64,000 nt of DNA from Labrenzia sp. R4_2 (GCF_017743865.1 NZ_JAGHRJ010000002.1:930001-994000), one strand, 5' to 3'; counted from the stretch's first letter, positions 1 to 8,550 are shown. The notes: a model not told the origin generated them from the sequence alone. Numbers and translations are program-made.

Positions 1-225
1 GATGCGGACGGCGCAATCATGCGCTTGATGCTGCAGACAGGCATTCACGAGAAAACGTACCGTGATTTCCTGAAAGCGCGCTGTGAGTGGCTGGACCGAA
101 GCACCCGGAGCATTCCGGAACTCGTCATGCGGTACAAGAAAGAACTCAAGAAGCCTCGAAATGCTGCCACCGCAGCAGCGGCTGCAGCAGCGTCGACCCT
201 CGGCGCAACCGTTACGGCGCATTAG
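1..225 (+). CDS. C-terminal fragment of an unidentified protein
   Basis: The reading frame is open from base 1 and ends at TAG 223-225, so this is the 3' end of a gene that begins outside the window. The visible residues are a helical, charged stretch (WLDRSTRSIPELVMRYKKEL) followed by an alanine-rich end (AATAAAAAAAS). I do not recognise the family. The genes just downstream look like immunity proteins, so it could be the end of a polymorphic toxin or another mobile-region protein, but nothing in the residues shows that. An ATG at 19 lies in the frame but is probably internal. Confidence 0.4.
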   Translation, partial: DADGAIMRLMLQTGIHEKTYRDFLKARCEWLDRSTRSIPELVMRYKKELKKPRNAATAAAAAAASTLGATVTAH

Positions 226-321
226 TTCCCAACATTACCTTTCGCGCAAAACGTTTAGACTTTGTCGTCGCAGCTCAATGCGTATATATTTGGAACATCA
301 CTTGGCGAAAATTAGCTCTAT

Positions 322-588
322 GTGTTAATGCGACCGACGCAAAAAATATACGTATGCATCCATGTTTTTGCACATACACGCCCCGTAAACTTAGTCGTTC
401 ATGAGGATGGGGATTGGATGTTTCTATGTGGCGAACTTCATGATGACAGTCCAGAAAACTATAAGGCTGTCGGGGTTGGTCATCTCCTTGATTGGGACCC
501 ATCTTTGTCAGAAGTGTTGGATCTAGAAAACAATCATGAAGCAGAACGAACTGCTTCCAATTCCGAATGGATCCACACAAGTTTATAG
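322..588 (+). CDS. small acidic conserved hypothetical protein
   Basis: An 88-residue protein starting at GTG 322 or, two codons on, ATG 328; neither has a clear Shine-Dalgarno. The core reads HEDGDWMFLCGELHDD, then VGHLLDWDPSL, and ends with EAERTASNSEW. From memory this is the layout of a widespread family of small acidic proteins (EDGDWxFLCG, GHLLxxDPSL, GWEAER) often found alone or beside toxin-immunity genes. No signal peptide or membrane segment. It sits in an AT-richer patch, 37 bp before the DUF2750 gene and in the same direction. Function unknown; an immunity role is inferred only from its neighbours. Confidence 0.6.
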   Translation: MLMRPTQKIYVCIHVFAHTRPVNLVVHEDGDWMFLCGELHDDSPENYKAVGVGHLLDWDPSLSEVLDLENNHEAERTASNSEWIHTSL

Positions 589-625
589 CAATCAGACTAA
601 TCACAAACTCCCCACATCAGGCCCA

Positions 626-1009
626 ATGACGTTATCGCAAAAAACAAAAGCGCTTTTGACGCTGTCAGGGCCAGAACGCTACCGACACTTTATCAAAGCA
701 ATTGTTGATCGCGAAGAAGTATGGGCTCTCTTCAGTGATGGATGGGCGTTAGCTCGAGATGACGATGGGAAATCCGTTTTCCCGTTTTGGCCAGAGAATG
801 AATTTGCCGCACTATGTGCGATCGGTGATTGGGAAGGGTACGAACCGGAAGTTATCCCGCTTCAGGACTTCGTGGAACAACTATTGCCCAACCTCCAGGC
901 TGACGATGTCCTTCCTGGAGTGTTCTACACACCATCAAATCAAGGAATTACTCCCACCATCGAAGGTTTGATTTCTGACATAGAGTCTGAACTTGAAAAC
1001 TACTTGTAG
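626..1009 (+). CDS. DUF2750 family protein (immunity-like)
   Basis: A 127-residue protein from ATG 626. An upstream in-frame ATG at 536 would add 30 residues lacking family features and overlapping the previous gene, so 626 is preferred. Visible family traits are RYRHFIKAIVDREEVWALFS, DGWALARDDDGKSV, FPFWPENEFAALC and a helical end with IPLQDFVEQLLPNL. This matches what I remember of DUF2750, a small soluble family common in interbacterial toxin-immunity clusters. No catalytic motif, signal or membrane segment. The likely role, unproven, is binding and neutralising a cognate toxin or acting as an orphan immunity protein. Confidence 0.75.
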   Translation: MTLSQKTKALLTLSGPERYRHFIKAIVDREEVWALFSDGWALARDDDGKSVFPFWPENEFAALCAIGDWEGYEPEVIPLQDFVEQLLPNLQADDVLPGVFYTPSNQGITPTIEGLISDIESELENYL

Positions 1010-1056
1010 TTCGATGAGTGCAGCCTTTGGCAGACCGCGCATAGTAGCAGCAGAAA

Positions 1057-1515
1057 ATGGCTAAAAGGATAAAACGCAAAATAGGCGATATAGTCTCTAT
1101 TTAGCTGAGTGATGGCCAGTTTTCCTATGGCCGTGTATTAGCCGAACCATTGAACGCGTTTTATGATTTTGTTTCTGAATCTGAAGCAGATGCCGAAACA
1201 GTCTTGTCTCAACCTGTGAAATACACCCTACTAGTCATGAACAATGCAGTTACCTCGGGACGCTGGCGTGTGATCAGCCAAGCCGACTTGGACGCGGACT
1301 TGCAAAAGCCGGTGCGTTTTTTCAAGCAGCATCTAATATCAGGAGAATTATCTATAAATATCAATGGTGAAAGTTTCCCCGCAACCGTTCAGGACTGTAT
1401 CGGTCTAGAGTGTAATGCTGTTTGGGATGCAGAGCATGTCGAAGACCGAATTTTGGATGAAATCAAAGGCCGGCCAAACAAATGGGTCGAGTCTCTCAAA
1501 TTGAAGCTTAATTGA
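1057..1515 (+). pseudogene. Imm26-like immunity gene broken by an in-frame TAG
   Basis: An ATG at 1057 opens MAKRIKRKIGDIVSI and meets TAG at 1102-1104. The same frame then continues without a break as LSDGQFSYGRVLAEP to TAA near 1515. The joined product (152 codons with the stop read through) has the start typical of Imm26-family proteins, where a GDVxxIPLxDGxxxYGRVL segment leads into the domain. No in-frame ATG lies between the stop and 1150 that would preserve that segment; an ATG-like start at 1150 (TTG) would drop the conserved first strands. A single substitution probably inactivated the gene. Other readings are a sequencing error or amber suppression. The Imm26 assignment is from memory of the motif. 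Confidence 0.65.
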
Positions 1516-1546
1516 GCTGAACCCGAAAGCACAACACGGTTGCGGT

Positions 1547-1590
1547 GCTACATTTGGAACAATCATAGCGCCAAATGTAGCTTTGCTACA
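1547..1590. repeat. nested inverted repeats after the immunity cluster
   Basis: GCTACATTTGG at 1547-1557 is the exact reverse complement of CCAAATGTAGC at 1571-1581, with a 13-base loop. The right arm can instead pair with the next bases: TGTAGC 1576-1581 with GCTACA 1585-1590 over a TTT loop. The two hairpins exclude each other. The element lies between the 3' ends of converging genes. It may be a terminator, but no strong T tract follows on either strand. Confidence 0.6.
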
Positions 1591-1615
1591 TCAAGTATAA
1601 TCAATTAACTCGGCC

Positions 1616-4600
1616 TTAACCCGCCGGTTCAGCTTCAACCGGTGGGCCTTCCGCGCGGTTGGAACTGCGGTCCGGGGACATGTACTGACGGCGGTACTCT
1701 TCCAGGAATGTTTCCAGCGAATCGACGTCCGCCAATTGGCTGGCGACTTCAAGGAACTCGACACCCTGTGCCTGGATCGGCCGGGTGACCACTTCAAATG
1801 CCAAAGCTTCCGGACTGTCGGCCATCTTGGCCATATACTTGTTCTGCAAGCGCTCCAGGCTCAGCTGATCACCGGCGAGAGAATAAGCAATCCCGGCGCG
1901 CAGAATGTCCCGGCGCTCAAGTTCATCCAGGGGGATCTGGTCCGACCAGCGGGAGCCGTGCATGGCTTCAAGTTGATCACCGGCATCGCGCCAGCTTTCT
2001 GCGGCCCAGAACGTATCGGCCCGGAGCCGATCCACATCAGTTCCGCGCATGTTCCGAACAAGCTCTAGCGCCAGATCGGGCCGGCCGCTTTCGGTGAGCG
2101 CCCGCGCTTCGACGATGTTACGCTGACGCGTCAGCGTCGACGGAAGGCTGGCCTGGCGGGTCCGGTTCAAGACCCGAAGCGCTTCTTCAGGCTTCCGGTC
2201 CATGAGATAGATCGCCCCGAGATCGGCGGCGATCTGGGCCCTAGCAGCTCCCTTCAACCGGTTATCGACCTGATGGCGCAGCAATTCGGTTGCTTGATCG
2301 AGAAGATCGACTTCGACAAGGCGCTTGGCGAGAAGACGGACCATTTCATCGCCTTGGCGGCCGATCGGCGTCAATTCTCTAAAATCGTAATACAGCGCCA
2401 AAGCCTTGATCGGTGGCATCTCATCCGCTTTTCCATCCAGGAAAAGCGAATTGAACAACGCGTTCATTTCTTCCTGAAGCAGCCGCGTGGTGTCCGCGTC
2501 AGGTTCGGCCTGCACGGCAGATTTCATCGCCTCAAACGCTTCCCGGTACTGGCCTTGCTCCGCATAAAGCTGGGCCAGGAACCGAAGCGTTCTGAGTTCG
2601 ATTTCGTCTCCGCGCCAGGAGGTCGAAAGGGCAGCGAGCTGATCGATCGCTTCGTCAATGGTCATCTCGCCATCACGGTAGCGGATGCGCAGCGCACGAT
2701 ATTCGGCTTCCGCCGCACGCGGCCGGTCATCCGACCGGGCGACCAGATCAAATACCGTCAAGGCTTCCTGGGAGCGGCCGGATGCATCGGCAACACGGCC
2801 ACGCAAGATGTCGTAACGTGCGGCTTGGGCCCGCGTGACTTCCGCAGGTTCGATCTCGGCAAGAATGCCGTTTGCGATCCCGAAATCATTGGCCTCAACC
2901 ATCGCCTGAGCGGCAGCCAGTTTGAACTCGGTCTGGATCGACGTCGGATAGTTTCCGACCACCGCCCGGCCGCGTGGCATGGCGATCCGGGCCTGTGTCC
3001 AATTGCCAAGCTTTACATCGACGATTGTCTGCCAGACGGCCGCATCAGGACTGTTCTTCAGGTCAGGTCGGTGTAGATGCTCATACGCTTCCTCTGGCCG
3101 ATCCGCCATTGCAAGCGCCGCGCCTTTGACCAGGTTGAACGAACTGTCCTCGGCAAGGGCAAGGTTTTCTTCCAACGCGAGGTTTAACCAGCCCATCGCT
3201 TCCTGCGGAAACTGATGTGCCAGATAGAACCGGGCCAAAGCCATCAGGGGCTTGGCGCGTTTGCCTTCAGGTGTTTGCGCAAGATCTGATTGCAGTTCGT
3301 TCAAGCGGGACCGGAATGCGCCCGGCCCTGTTGTGCTCAAAGATACAAACTCGACAGTTCCATCGTCATCCGGCTCGACAATCCGGCTGAGTGTTCCCGT
3401 GCCACCACGAAGATGGCGGTTGGACAGAGCAAGGCCACCGTCCTTCTCGATGATGACATCATCACCGAGGATCTTGATCTTTACACCATCAGAGCGTGTT
3501 GCAAGTGCGATCCCTTGCGCTGAACTCAGGGCTTCCAGATCGACGAAGTTTTGCGGCTTCAACAACCCGCGCGGTGGTCCGAACCCGGTCACCAGGGAAA
3601 TCGTGTCGCCTACAAACGGGTCTGTGATGCTGCGAATATGTTGAGGATCCTGATAGAGAACCCGCAAAATGGAGCCGCCATCACCGCGAACCGTCCGTTC
3701 CATCTTCAGCGGAATGGACGGCTCCAAAATCAAGTCCCCAATGACAAGGGACCAGGCATTGCCATCAGCGCCAACGGTTGCCAGAACCGGGTCATTCATG
3801 TCCAAGCGGAGGATCTGATAGTCCCCGTGTTGTTCGACATCGATGGTTTCAGCAGTTTCGGCAAGGGCGGAGACCATGCCGCGCGTATCGATCGTTGCGT
3901 CCGTATCAAACACGAGCCAGATGCTATCATTCCGACGGAAGACTGCGCTCGAAACCGGTTCTGAGAACGGGAACACGACCCGGACGGTGTTGCCGATCCG
4001 GCGGGCTTCTGCGGACACAAAGTTCCTGGCTTCCGCGCCAAAGTTTTCGGGCGGGCGCTCAGGTGACACACGCGGAGCCCCGACATCACGGCCGCCGGTG
4101 GCGCGCCAAGTCTCAGGCGCCTGAACCTCGGTTTGCGGCAGCTGTATCCCGGCCGGAATGTCACTGCCGCCAAGGGTATTGTTTTGCCGGATTTGAACCG
4201 AACTGTTTGGCACGGCAGGGCGATTGTCTTCGTCAAGTCCCTCTGCCGGCTGCAAGGTCGGAATGGCGTTTCCAGGCTGCGGCGTTTCAGGCAGTGGATC
4301 CCCCGGTTGCTGCGTGGACAAATCCAGCATTGGGGCTGGTCGCGAGATTTGTTCTTCCAGAGGCGTAACGTCGCCGAGCGGCATGGCGCGTTGGCTTGCC
4401 TGAGCCAATTGGATCGGCCGCGGTACGTTCACATCAGACGTCCCGGTAGCATAAGAATCGCCGAACTCGTCGTCTTGGGGCCCAATCGAAGCGGTGATTT
4501 CACTGCCATCCTCTGCCGCAGACGCCTCGTTCCCATCAGCATCTGCCAGAACCACTGGATCTGCGGACACACTCTCAAGCGGCAAATTGGTTTCGCCAGG

Positions 4601-5893
4601 AGCTTCGTCTTCAGAAACGACTTGAACCGGGCCTTGCCCGGTCCTGTTATTGGCTCTGTTTTCTGCGTTGGGAACTCCGGAAGTACCAGGGGGTTTCTGC
4701 CGGGGCCCATCGCCTGCAACGCCAGCCGGCGGAGGCGCCTGAGCGATTGTAATTTCTTCTATCGGTGGTGCCTGAGCTGAATCATCGGTTGGCGCCGCTT
4801 GGCGGCCATTGTCCGAGGAGCCCGCCCCAACCCCTCCAAGTGGAACTGCTGTAAAACCTGGAGACTCATCCGCACGGGATTCCTTGAGCCGCCCACCACC
4901 GGAAGAAGACACGGCTGCCGGCGGCAAGCCGCGAGGGTTTCGGACCTCCCGCGTATCCCGCAGCCCCGGAGCCGTTATCATTTGCGAGCGGTTTTCGTTA
5001 TCAGCAACGGACAGTTCCTGATTGATAAGAGCATTCGCCGGATCATTCGGCTCCATATTCTCCGGCGTAACATCGATCACATAGGTCTGCTCTTCGCGGA
5101 ACGCCCGGATATCAACCGACGGTTCAACGCGCATCAAAAACTTCAGCTTGCCTTTGTCCAGGAACGACGTCGCATCAATCACACCGGGTGGCAGGTGTGT
5201 GCGCAGATGCGAGATGTCCAACTGCGCCGGATGATTGAATGTCAGCTTGATAATGTCGTTTTCACGAACAAACGCGGTATCGAACTTGATGGACCAGTCG
5301 AACACCAACCGTGTAAACGTTGGATGCTCACCGACATGCAATGTGACCTGCGGTCCTTCTTGCGCCTTCAAGCGCGCCTGCTCCAAAGCGCGCACTTTGC
5401 GCATCGCTTCTTCGGCGCGTTTCGCCAACTCCCTGACAACATCGTCTGGCAGTCCTGGCGGCAAACCGCTCCAGGTCATCGGCAGGATATCAATGAAGAG
5501 CTTTTCACCGGCCTCAAGCGTGTTGATCTGGTACTGGGTTTTCAGAGCAAAGCGTATCGCGGCTCCATCCGGATCCCGCCGGGCGATGGTGACGTAGTCG
5601 CTAAGGTCCAAAGGAACATCATCGACATTGACGTCGATCGGATCCTGAAATGAGATCCTGAGCACACCGCCCGTTATTACCGCATCATACGTCGGCAGGA
5701 GGGTCCGGTCCTTGAAGGTCAGAACGATACGGCCAAAGCCTTGTTCCTGAGAAACTTCCAGTTCAACCGGTTCCAGTGTGTCTGCACGAGATATGGACGC
5801 AGGAACAGTTAGCGAAACCAAAGCCGCAACGAGCAAGACGGCAACCTGCAGGCACGCAAAGGCTCTCCGTTCGCAGTAATCTGCGAAATTCAT
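1616..5893 (-). CDS. giant secreted AMIN-like/TPR protein of the flagellar locus
   Basis: About 1425 residues from ATG 5893. A TTG at 5926, with GAGG about ten bases upstream, would add 11 residues. A signal peptide is clear (hydrophobic VAVLLVAALVSLTV, then SRA), so the protein is exported. Two beta-rich AMIN-like modules follow (RIVLTFKDRTLLP; HPTFTRLVFDWSI), then about 300 disordered residues rich in Pro, Gln, Glu and Gly. A third AMIN-like module (NTVRVVFPFSEPVSSAVF) leads into a helical TPR-like half from about residue 870 to the end (EALTVFDLVARSDDR, AQLYAEQGQYREAFEAM). It is the last gene of the fliL-fliM-DUF6468-motE run, 127 bp after motE. Function unknown. Given its neighbour MotE, a periplasmic motor- or MotC-related role is inferred. 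Confidence 0.8.
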   Translation of the reverse strand: MNFADYCERRAFACLQVAVLLVAALVSLTVPASISRADTLEPVELEVSQEQGFGRIVLTFKDRTLLPTYDAVITGGVLRISFQDPIDVNVDDVPLDLSDYVTIARRDPDGAAIRFALKTQYQINTLEAGEKLFIDILPMTWSGLPPGLPDDVVRELAKRAEEAMRKVRALEQARLKAQEGPQVTLHVGEHPTFTRLVFDWSIKFDTAFVRENDIIKLTFNHPAQLDISHLRTHLPPGVIDATSFLDKGKLKFLMRVEPSVDIRAFREEQTYVIDVTPENMEPNDPANALINQELSVADNENRSQMITAPGLRDTREVRNPRGLPPAAVSSSGGGRLKESRADESPGFTAVPLGGVGAGSSDNGRQAAPTDDSAQAPPIEEITIAQAPPPAGVAGDGPRQKPPGTSGVPNAENRANNRTGQGPVQVVSEDEAPGETNLPLESVSADPVVLADADGNEASAAEDGSEITASIGPQDDEFGDSYATGTSDVNVPRPIQLAQASQRAMPLGDVTPLEEQISRPAPMLDLSTQQPGDPLPETPQPGNAIPTLQPAEGLDEDNRPAVPNSSVQIRQNNTLGGSDIPAGIQLPQTEVQAPETWRATGGRDVGAPRVSPERPPENFGAEARNFVSAEARRIGNTVRVVFPFSEPVSSAVFRRNDSIWLVFDTDATIDTRGMVSALAETAETIDVEQHGDYQILRLDMNDPVLATVGADGNAWSLVIGDLILEPSIPLKMERTVRGDGGSILRVLYQDPQHIRSITDPFVGDTISLVTGFGPPRGLLKPQNFVDLEALSSAQGIALATRSDGVKIKILGDDVIIEKDGGLALSNRHLRGGTGTLSRIVEPDDDGTVEFVSLSTTGPGAFRSRLNELQSDLAQTPEGKRAKPLMALARFYLAHQFPQEAMGWLNLALEENLALAEDSSFNLVKGAALAMADRPEEAYEHLHRPDLKNSPDAAVWQTIVDVKLGNWTQARIAMPRGRAVVGNYPTSIQTEFKLAAAQAMVEANDFGIANGILAEIEPAEVTRAQAARYDILRGRVADASGRSQEALTVFDLVARSDDRPRAAEAEYRALRIRYRDGEMTIDEAIDQLAALSTSWRGDEIELRTLRFLAQLYAEQGQYREAFEAMKSAVQAEPDADTTRLLQEEMNALFNSLFLDGKADEMPPIKALALYYDFRELTPIGRQGDEMVRLLAKRLVEVDLLDQATELLRHQVDNRLKGAARAQIAADLGAIYLMDRKPEEALRVLNRTRQASLPSTLTRQRNIVEARALTESGRPDLALELVRNMRGTDVDRLRADTFWAAESWRDAGDQLEAMHGSRWSDQIPLDELERRDILRAGIAYSLAGDQLSLERLQNKYMAKMADSPEALAFEVVTRPIQAQGVEFLEVASQLADVDSLETFLEEYRRQYMSPDRSSNRAEGPPVEAEPAG

Positions 5894-6020
5894 AAAAGCC
5901 AGCGATGTCTGAATTCGCCTTGGCAAGTTGTTTTGACCTCGTTTGCCGCCAACACTGTAGTTTAGTTATGTCTTGTTAACGCGCCCTTACGTCGCTTGCA
6001 GAGATCAGGCTATTTTTTGC

Positions 6021-6746
6021 TCAATTCGACGGAATCTTGGGTAGGATTCCACCGGTGGGCGCCTGGGCCTGAACAGGTTGCGCTTCCGGCTCTGGCGGCG
6101 TCGAAGATTGGCTGGCAATCGCCACCGTCAAACGTTCCGCGGCATCAGGTGACATGCGCGCCAAAATATCCGCCATTTTCCGCGGTTTCATTTGGCGTAC
6201 GACCTTCAAAAGGATTGGCAGGCTGAGACGGTTGAATATACGAGCTGCGTCTTTCGGCTTCATGTTTTCGTACATGGTCACAAGACCAGCGATCTCGTTC
6301 TCTTCCTGCTGCTTTTTTTCCTCAACGGCAGCACCGATGCGGGCCTCGAGTTGTTTGAGTTCTTCAACCCGCTGTTCGATCCGTTCTTCGGTCGCCTGAA
6401 GTAGGCGTTCCCGCAGATCCAACTGACCTTCCTGCTTCTGCAGGTTTTCCCGGCGTTTCCCGAGGCTTTCCAAAACAGCGCGCTCAGCCGCAGATCCGCC
6501 GATTTCCAAGCTATCCGGAAGCACCGGCTGGGCAGGCGGAGGCACGGCCCCTGGAGGTTGCGCCGCCGGATCAGCCGGAGCTGGTGGCGCTTCACCCCCA
6601 TCCGCAGCGGACTCAGTCGTTTCTTGTGCGATCGCACCATTGATTGGCAGGCTGCCGGTTTCAGGACCCACAGCAAGTCCCAAAAGCTTCAACCCGAACA
6701 GCGCGCTCGCAGCGACACCCAACAATGGCAACAATCTCAAGTTCAT
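6021..6746 (-). CDS. motE: MotE-like flagellar motor protein
   Basis: 241 residues. An N-terminal signal or anchor (LLPLLGVAASALFGLKLLGLAV) is followed by a Pro/Ala-rich linker, a coiled coil at about 95-155 (EERIEQRVEELKQLEARI) and a MgtE-N/FliG-like helical domain (MYENMKPKDAARIFNRLSL, then RKMADILARMSPDAAERL). This architecture is that of MotE, which in Sinorhizobium meliloti is a periplasmic chaperone of the motor protein MotC. The ATG overlaps the stop of the preceding DUF6468 gene by 4 bp, so the two are probably translationally coupled. No motC-like gene of normal size is in the window; the only exported neighbour is the giant gene that follows. Confidence 0.85.
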   Translation of the reverse strand: MNLRLLPLLGVAASALFGLKLLGLAVGPETGSLPINGAIAQETTESAADGGEAPPAPADPAAQPPGAVPPPAQPVLPDSLEIGGSAAERAVLESLGKRRENLQKQEGQLDLRERLLQATEERIEQRVEELKQLEARIGAAVEEKKQQEENEIAGLVTMYENMKPKDAARIFNRLSLPILLKVVRQMKPRKMADILARMSPDAAERLTVAIASQSSTPPEPEAQPVQAQAPTGGILPKIPSN

Positions 6747-7315
6747 GCAGCAGCGCCCTTACGCTTGTTTCGAAACTGCTCCAACCGCGCCGTCGCTTCC
6801 TCAGCCGCACTGCGGATATCCGAGGCCCTACTTGCGCGTCTGCGCTCGGGCTCGACAGCCGGCGCACTATGCGGAGCTGCTGGTTCAACAGCTCCGTACC
6901 CCGCAGGTTGCGGCACCGGAGCATTTTGCGGCTGCACCGGGTACGGGTCCGCTGCCGGAACAGGTTCTCGTTGCGGAGCCGACGACTTCGCGGCCCCTGC
7001 AATCTGAGATATCCGCGTAAACACTTTATCACCTTCGCGGATCTGGTCAGCCAAGGCGTTCGACATGGTTTCTGATTCCTTAAGACGCTTGCCAAGCGAC
7101 TTGTCTGCCTCGGCTGCGGTCGTCTTCAAACCAAGGATGGCGCGCTCGGCAATTTCCGTTGCCGTCATTAATTCCGAAATGGTTGCACGCAGGGTCTGCT
7201 CATCGGCTCTCAAGCGCTGCAAACGGCGGTTCAGGATCCAGCAGTAAGCGATCGTAATCACCAGCAGAACGGCAACAAGAGCCTCAATAATCAATCCGAT
7301 TGGCAAGGATGTCAT
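6743..7315 (-). CDS. DUF6468 family flagellar-locus protein
   Basis: 190 residues. One N-terminal membrane segment (IGLIIEALVAVLLVITIAYCWIL) is followed by a basic turn (NRRLQRL), a helical region of about 70 residues and a Pro/Ala/Gln-rich tail ending in a basic helix (ATARLEQFRNKRKG). The order after fliM and the single-anchor coiled-coil plan fit DUF6468, an uncharacterised family linked to alphaproteobacterial flagellar operons. It overlaps fliM upstream and motE downstream by 4 bp each. It probably sits in the inner membrane with the coiled coil in the cytoplasm, near the C-ring, but its job is unknown. Confidence 0.8.
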   Translation of the reverse strand: MTSLPIGLIIEALVAVLLVITIAYCWILNRRLQRLRADEQTLRATISELMTATEIAERAILGLKTTAAEADKSLGKRLKESETMSNALADQIREGDKVFTRISQIAGAAKSSAPQREPVPAADPYPVQPQNAPVPQPAGYGAVEPAAPHSAPAVEPERRRASRASDIRSAAEEATARLEQFRNKRKGAAA

Positions 7316-8550
7316 GGTTGCTCCATTTCACTCTGCATGGCCCGCTCGAATGCCGCCAATGTCATTTTCGGTTTGCGCAGGTTCCGCGCGATACGGATGG
7401 CAATAGAGTCTTCCGTTTTGCCAAGCGTCCCTTCAGTCAGCGGAATGTTTCCGCATTTGACCAGCACTGGATCCGTCGGCGAAACGTCGAAGACCAAGGT
7501 CTGCCCTACATCCAGACTGAGTACCCGGCCGAGCGGCAGATAAGTCTCATAAAGCACCGCATCGACTTCAATCTCTGCCGCATGGATTTCTGTCGCCAAG
7601 TGGCCTTCCCAGATCGGATCACGGCCGAATTTTTCACCCATGAACATCTGGAGCAGCAGATCACGGATCGGCTCCAGAGTTGCGTAGGGCATCATGATTT
7701 CAACGGTCCCGCCGCGGTCCTCCATGTCGATACGCAATTCGACGAGGATCGCCGCGTTCGCCGGGCGCGAGATCGCTGCAAAACGCGGGTTGGTTTCCAG
7801 ACGCTCCAGATTGAAATGAACCGGAGACAGCGGCGCGAAGGCCTGTTCTGCATCCTGAAGGATCAGCGATACCATCTGCTGAACGAGGTTCGTTTCGATG
7901 GTCGTATAAGGACGCCCCTCCACGCGGGCCGCCGTGGTGCCCCGGCCACCGCCGAGCAAGACGTCAATGATCGAATAAATGAGGCTCGATTCAACGGTGA
8001 TCAGGCCAAATCCGTCCCACTCCTCCGCCTTGAAGACACCGAGGATCGCCGGCAGCGGGATGGAATTCAGATAGTCGCCAAAACGCACGGAGCTGATGGA
8101 GTCCAGCGACACTTCAACGTTATCGGACGTGAAGTTGCGCAAGGATGTCGTGGTCAACCGCACGAGACGGTCAAACACGATTTCGAGCATCGGCAAACGC
8201 TCGTAGGACACCATTGCCGAGTTGATCAGCGCGCGAATCCCGCTCTGATCACCAGCAATCGTGTCCTCGATGTTGAACCCGAGGAGGTTGTCGATCTCTT
8301 CCTGGTTGAGAACGCGATCGGCGCCGCGGGTGGCGTTTTCCAGATCCGGCTCGCTGTCGTCGATCATGGCCGCCCATTGCGCAGCCATATCGTCCGAGCT
8401 GCCAGCGCCCTGCTCTTCTAGAGCAGCGCCCCAGGCCGCGGCCAGATCTTCATCGTCATCGCCACCTGCGCCCTGCTCCGCTAGAGCAGCACCCCACGCA
8501 TCAGCCATGTCCTCTTCGGACAGATCATCATCGTCGTCGGCGTTTGCCAT
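7312..8550 (-). CDS. fliM: flagellar motor switch protein FliM with repeated acidic N-terminus
   Basis: 412 residues; the C-ring switch protein that binds phosphorylated CheY. The usual start of FliM (LSQxEIDxLL) appears only at residue 81 as LNQEEIDNLLGF. Before it lie about 80 acidic residues with three copies of a short unit: DMADAWGAALAEQGAG (14-29), DLAAAWGAALEEQGAG (35-50) and DMAAQWAAMI (54-63). The middle domain (ALINSAMVSYERLPMLEIVF, DVLLGGGRG) and the C-terminal SpoA-like domain (GRVLSLDVGQTLVFD) are complete. The gene lies 8 bp after fliL and overlaps the DUF6468 gene by 4 bp. The extension may offer extra CheY contacts (inference). Confidence 0.95.
   Translation of the reverse strand: MANADDDDDLSEEDMADAWGAALAEQGAGGDDDEDLAAAWGAALEEQGAGSSDDMAAQWAAMIDDSEPDLENATRGADRVLNQEEIDNLLGFNIEDTIAGDQSGIRALINSAMVSYERLPMLEIVFDRLVRLTTTSLRNFTSDNVEVSLDSISSVRFGDYLNSIPLPAILGVFKAEEWDGFGLITVESSLIYSIIDVLLGGGRGTTAARVEGRPYTTIETNLVQQMVSLILQDAEQAFAPLSPVHFNLERLETNPRFAAISRPANAAILVELRIDMEDRGGTVEIMMPYATLEPIRDLLLQMFMGEKFGRDPIWEGHLATEIHAAEIEVDAVLYETYLPLGRVLSLDVGQTLVFDVSPTDPVLVKCGNIPLTEGTLGKTEDSIAIRIARNLRKPKMTLAAFERAMQSEMEQP

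Noticed and set aside
1150..1515. An intact 121-residue gene starting at 1150
   Set aside because: The start would be TTG without a ribosome site and would drop the GDI...DGQFSYGRVL segment that continues the same domain upstream, so a broken gene is more likely.
2273..3076. A 267-codon plus-strand frame within the giant TPR gene
   Set aside because: Antisense shadow of the TPR half; no start signal or motif.
7300..8421. A 373-codon plus-strand frame over fliM
   Set aside because: It is antisense to a complete, well-conserved FliM, with a Arg/His/Gln-rich composition typical of shadow frames.
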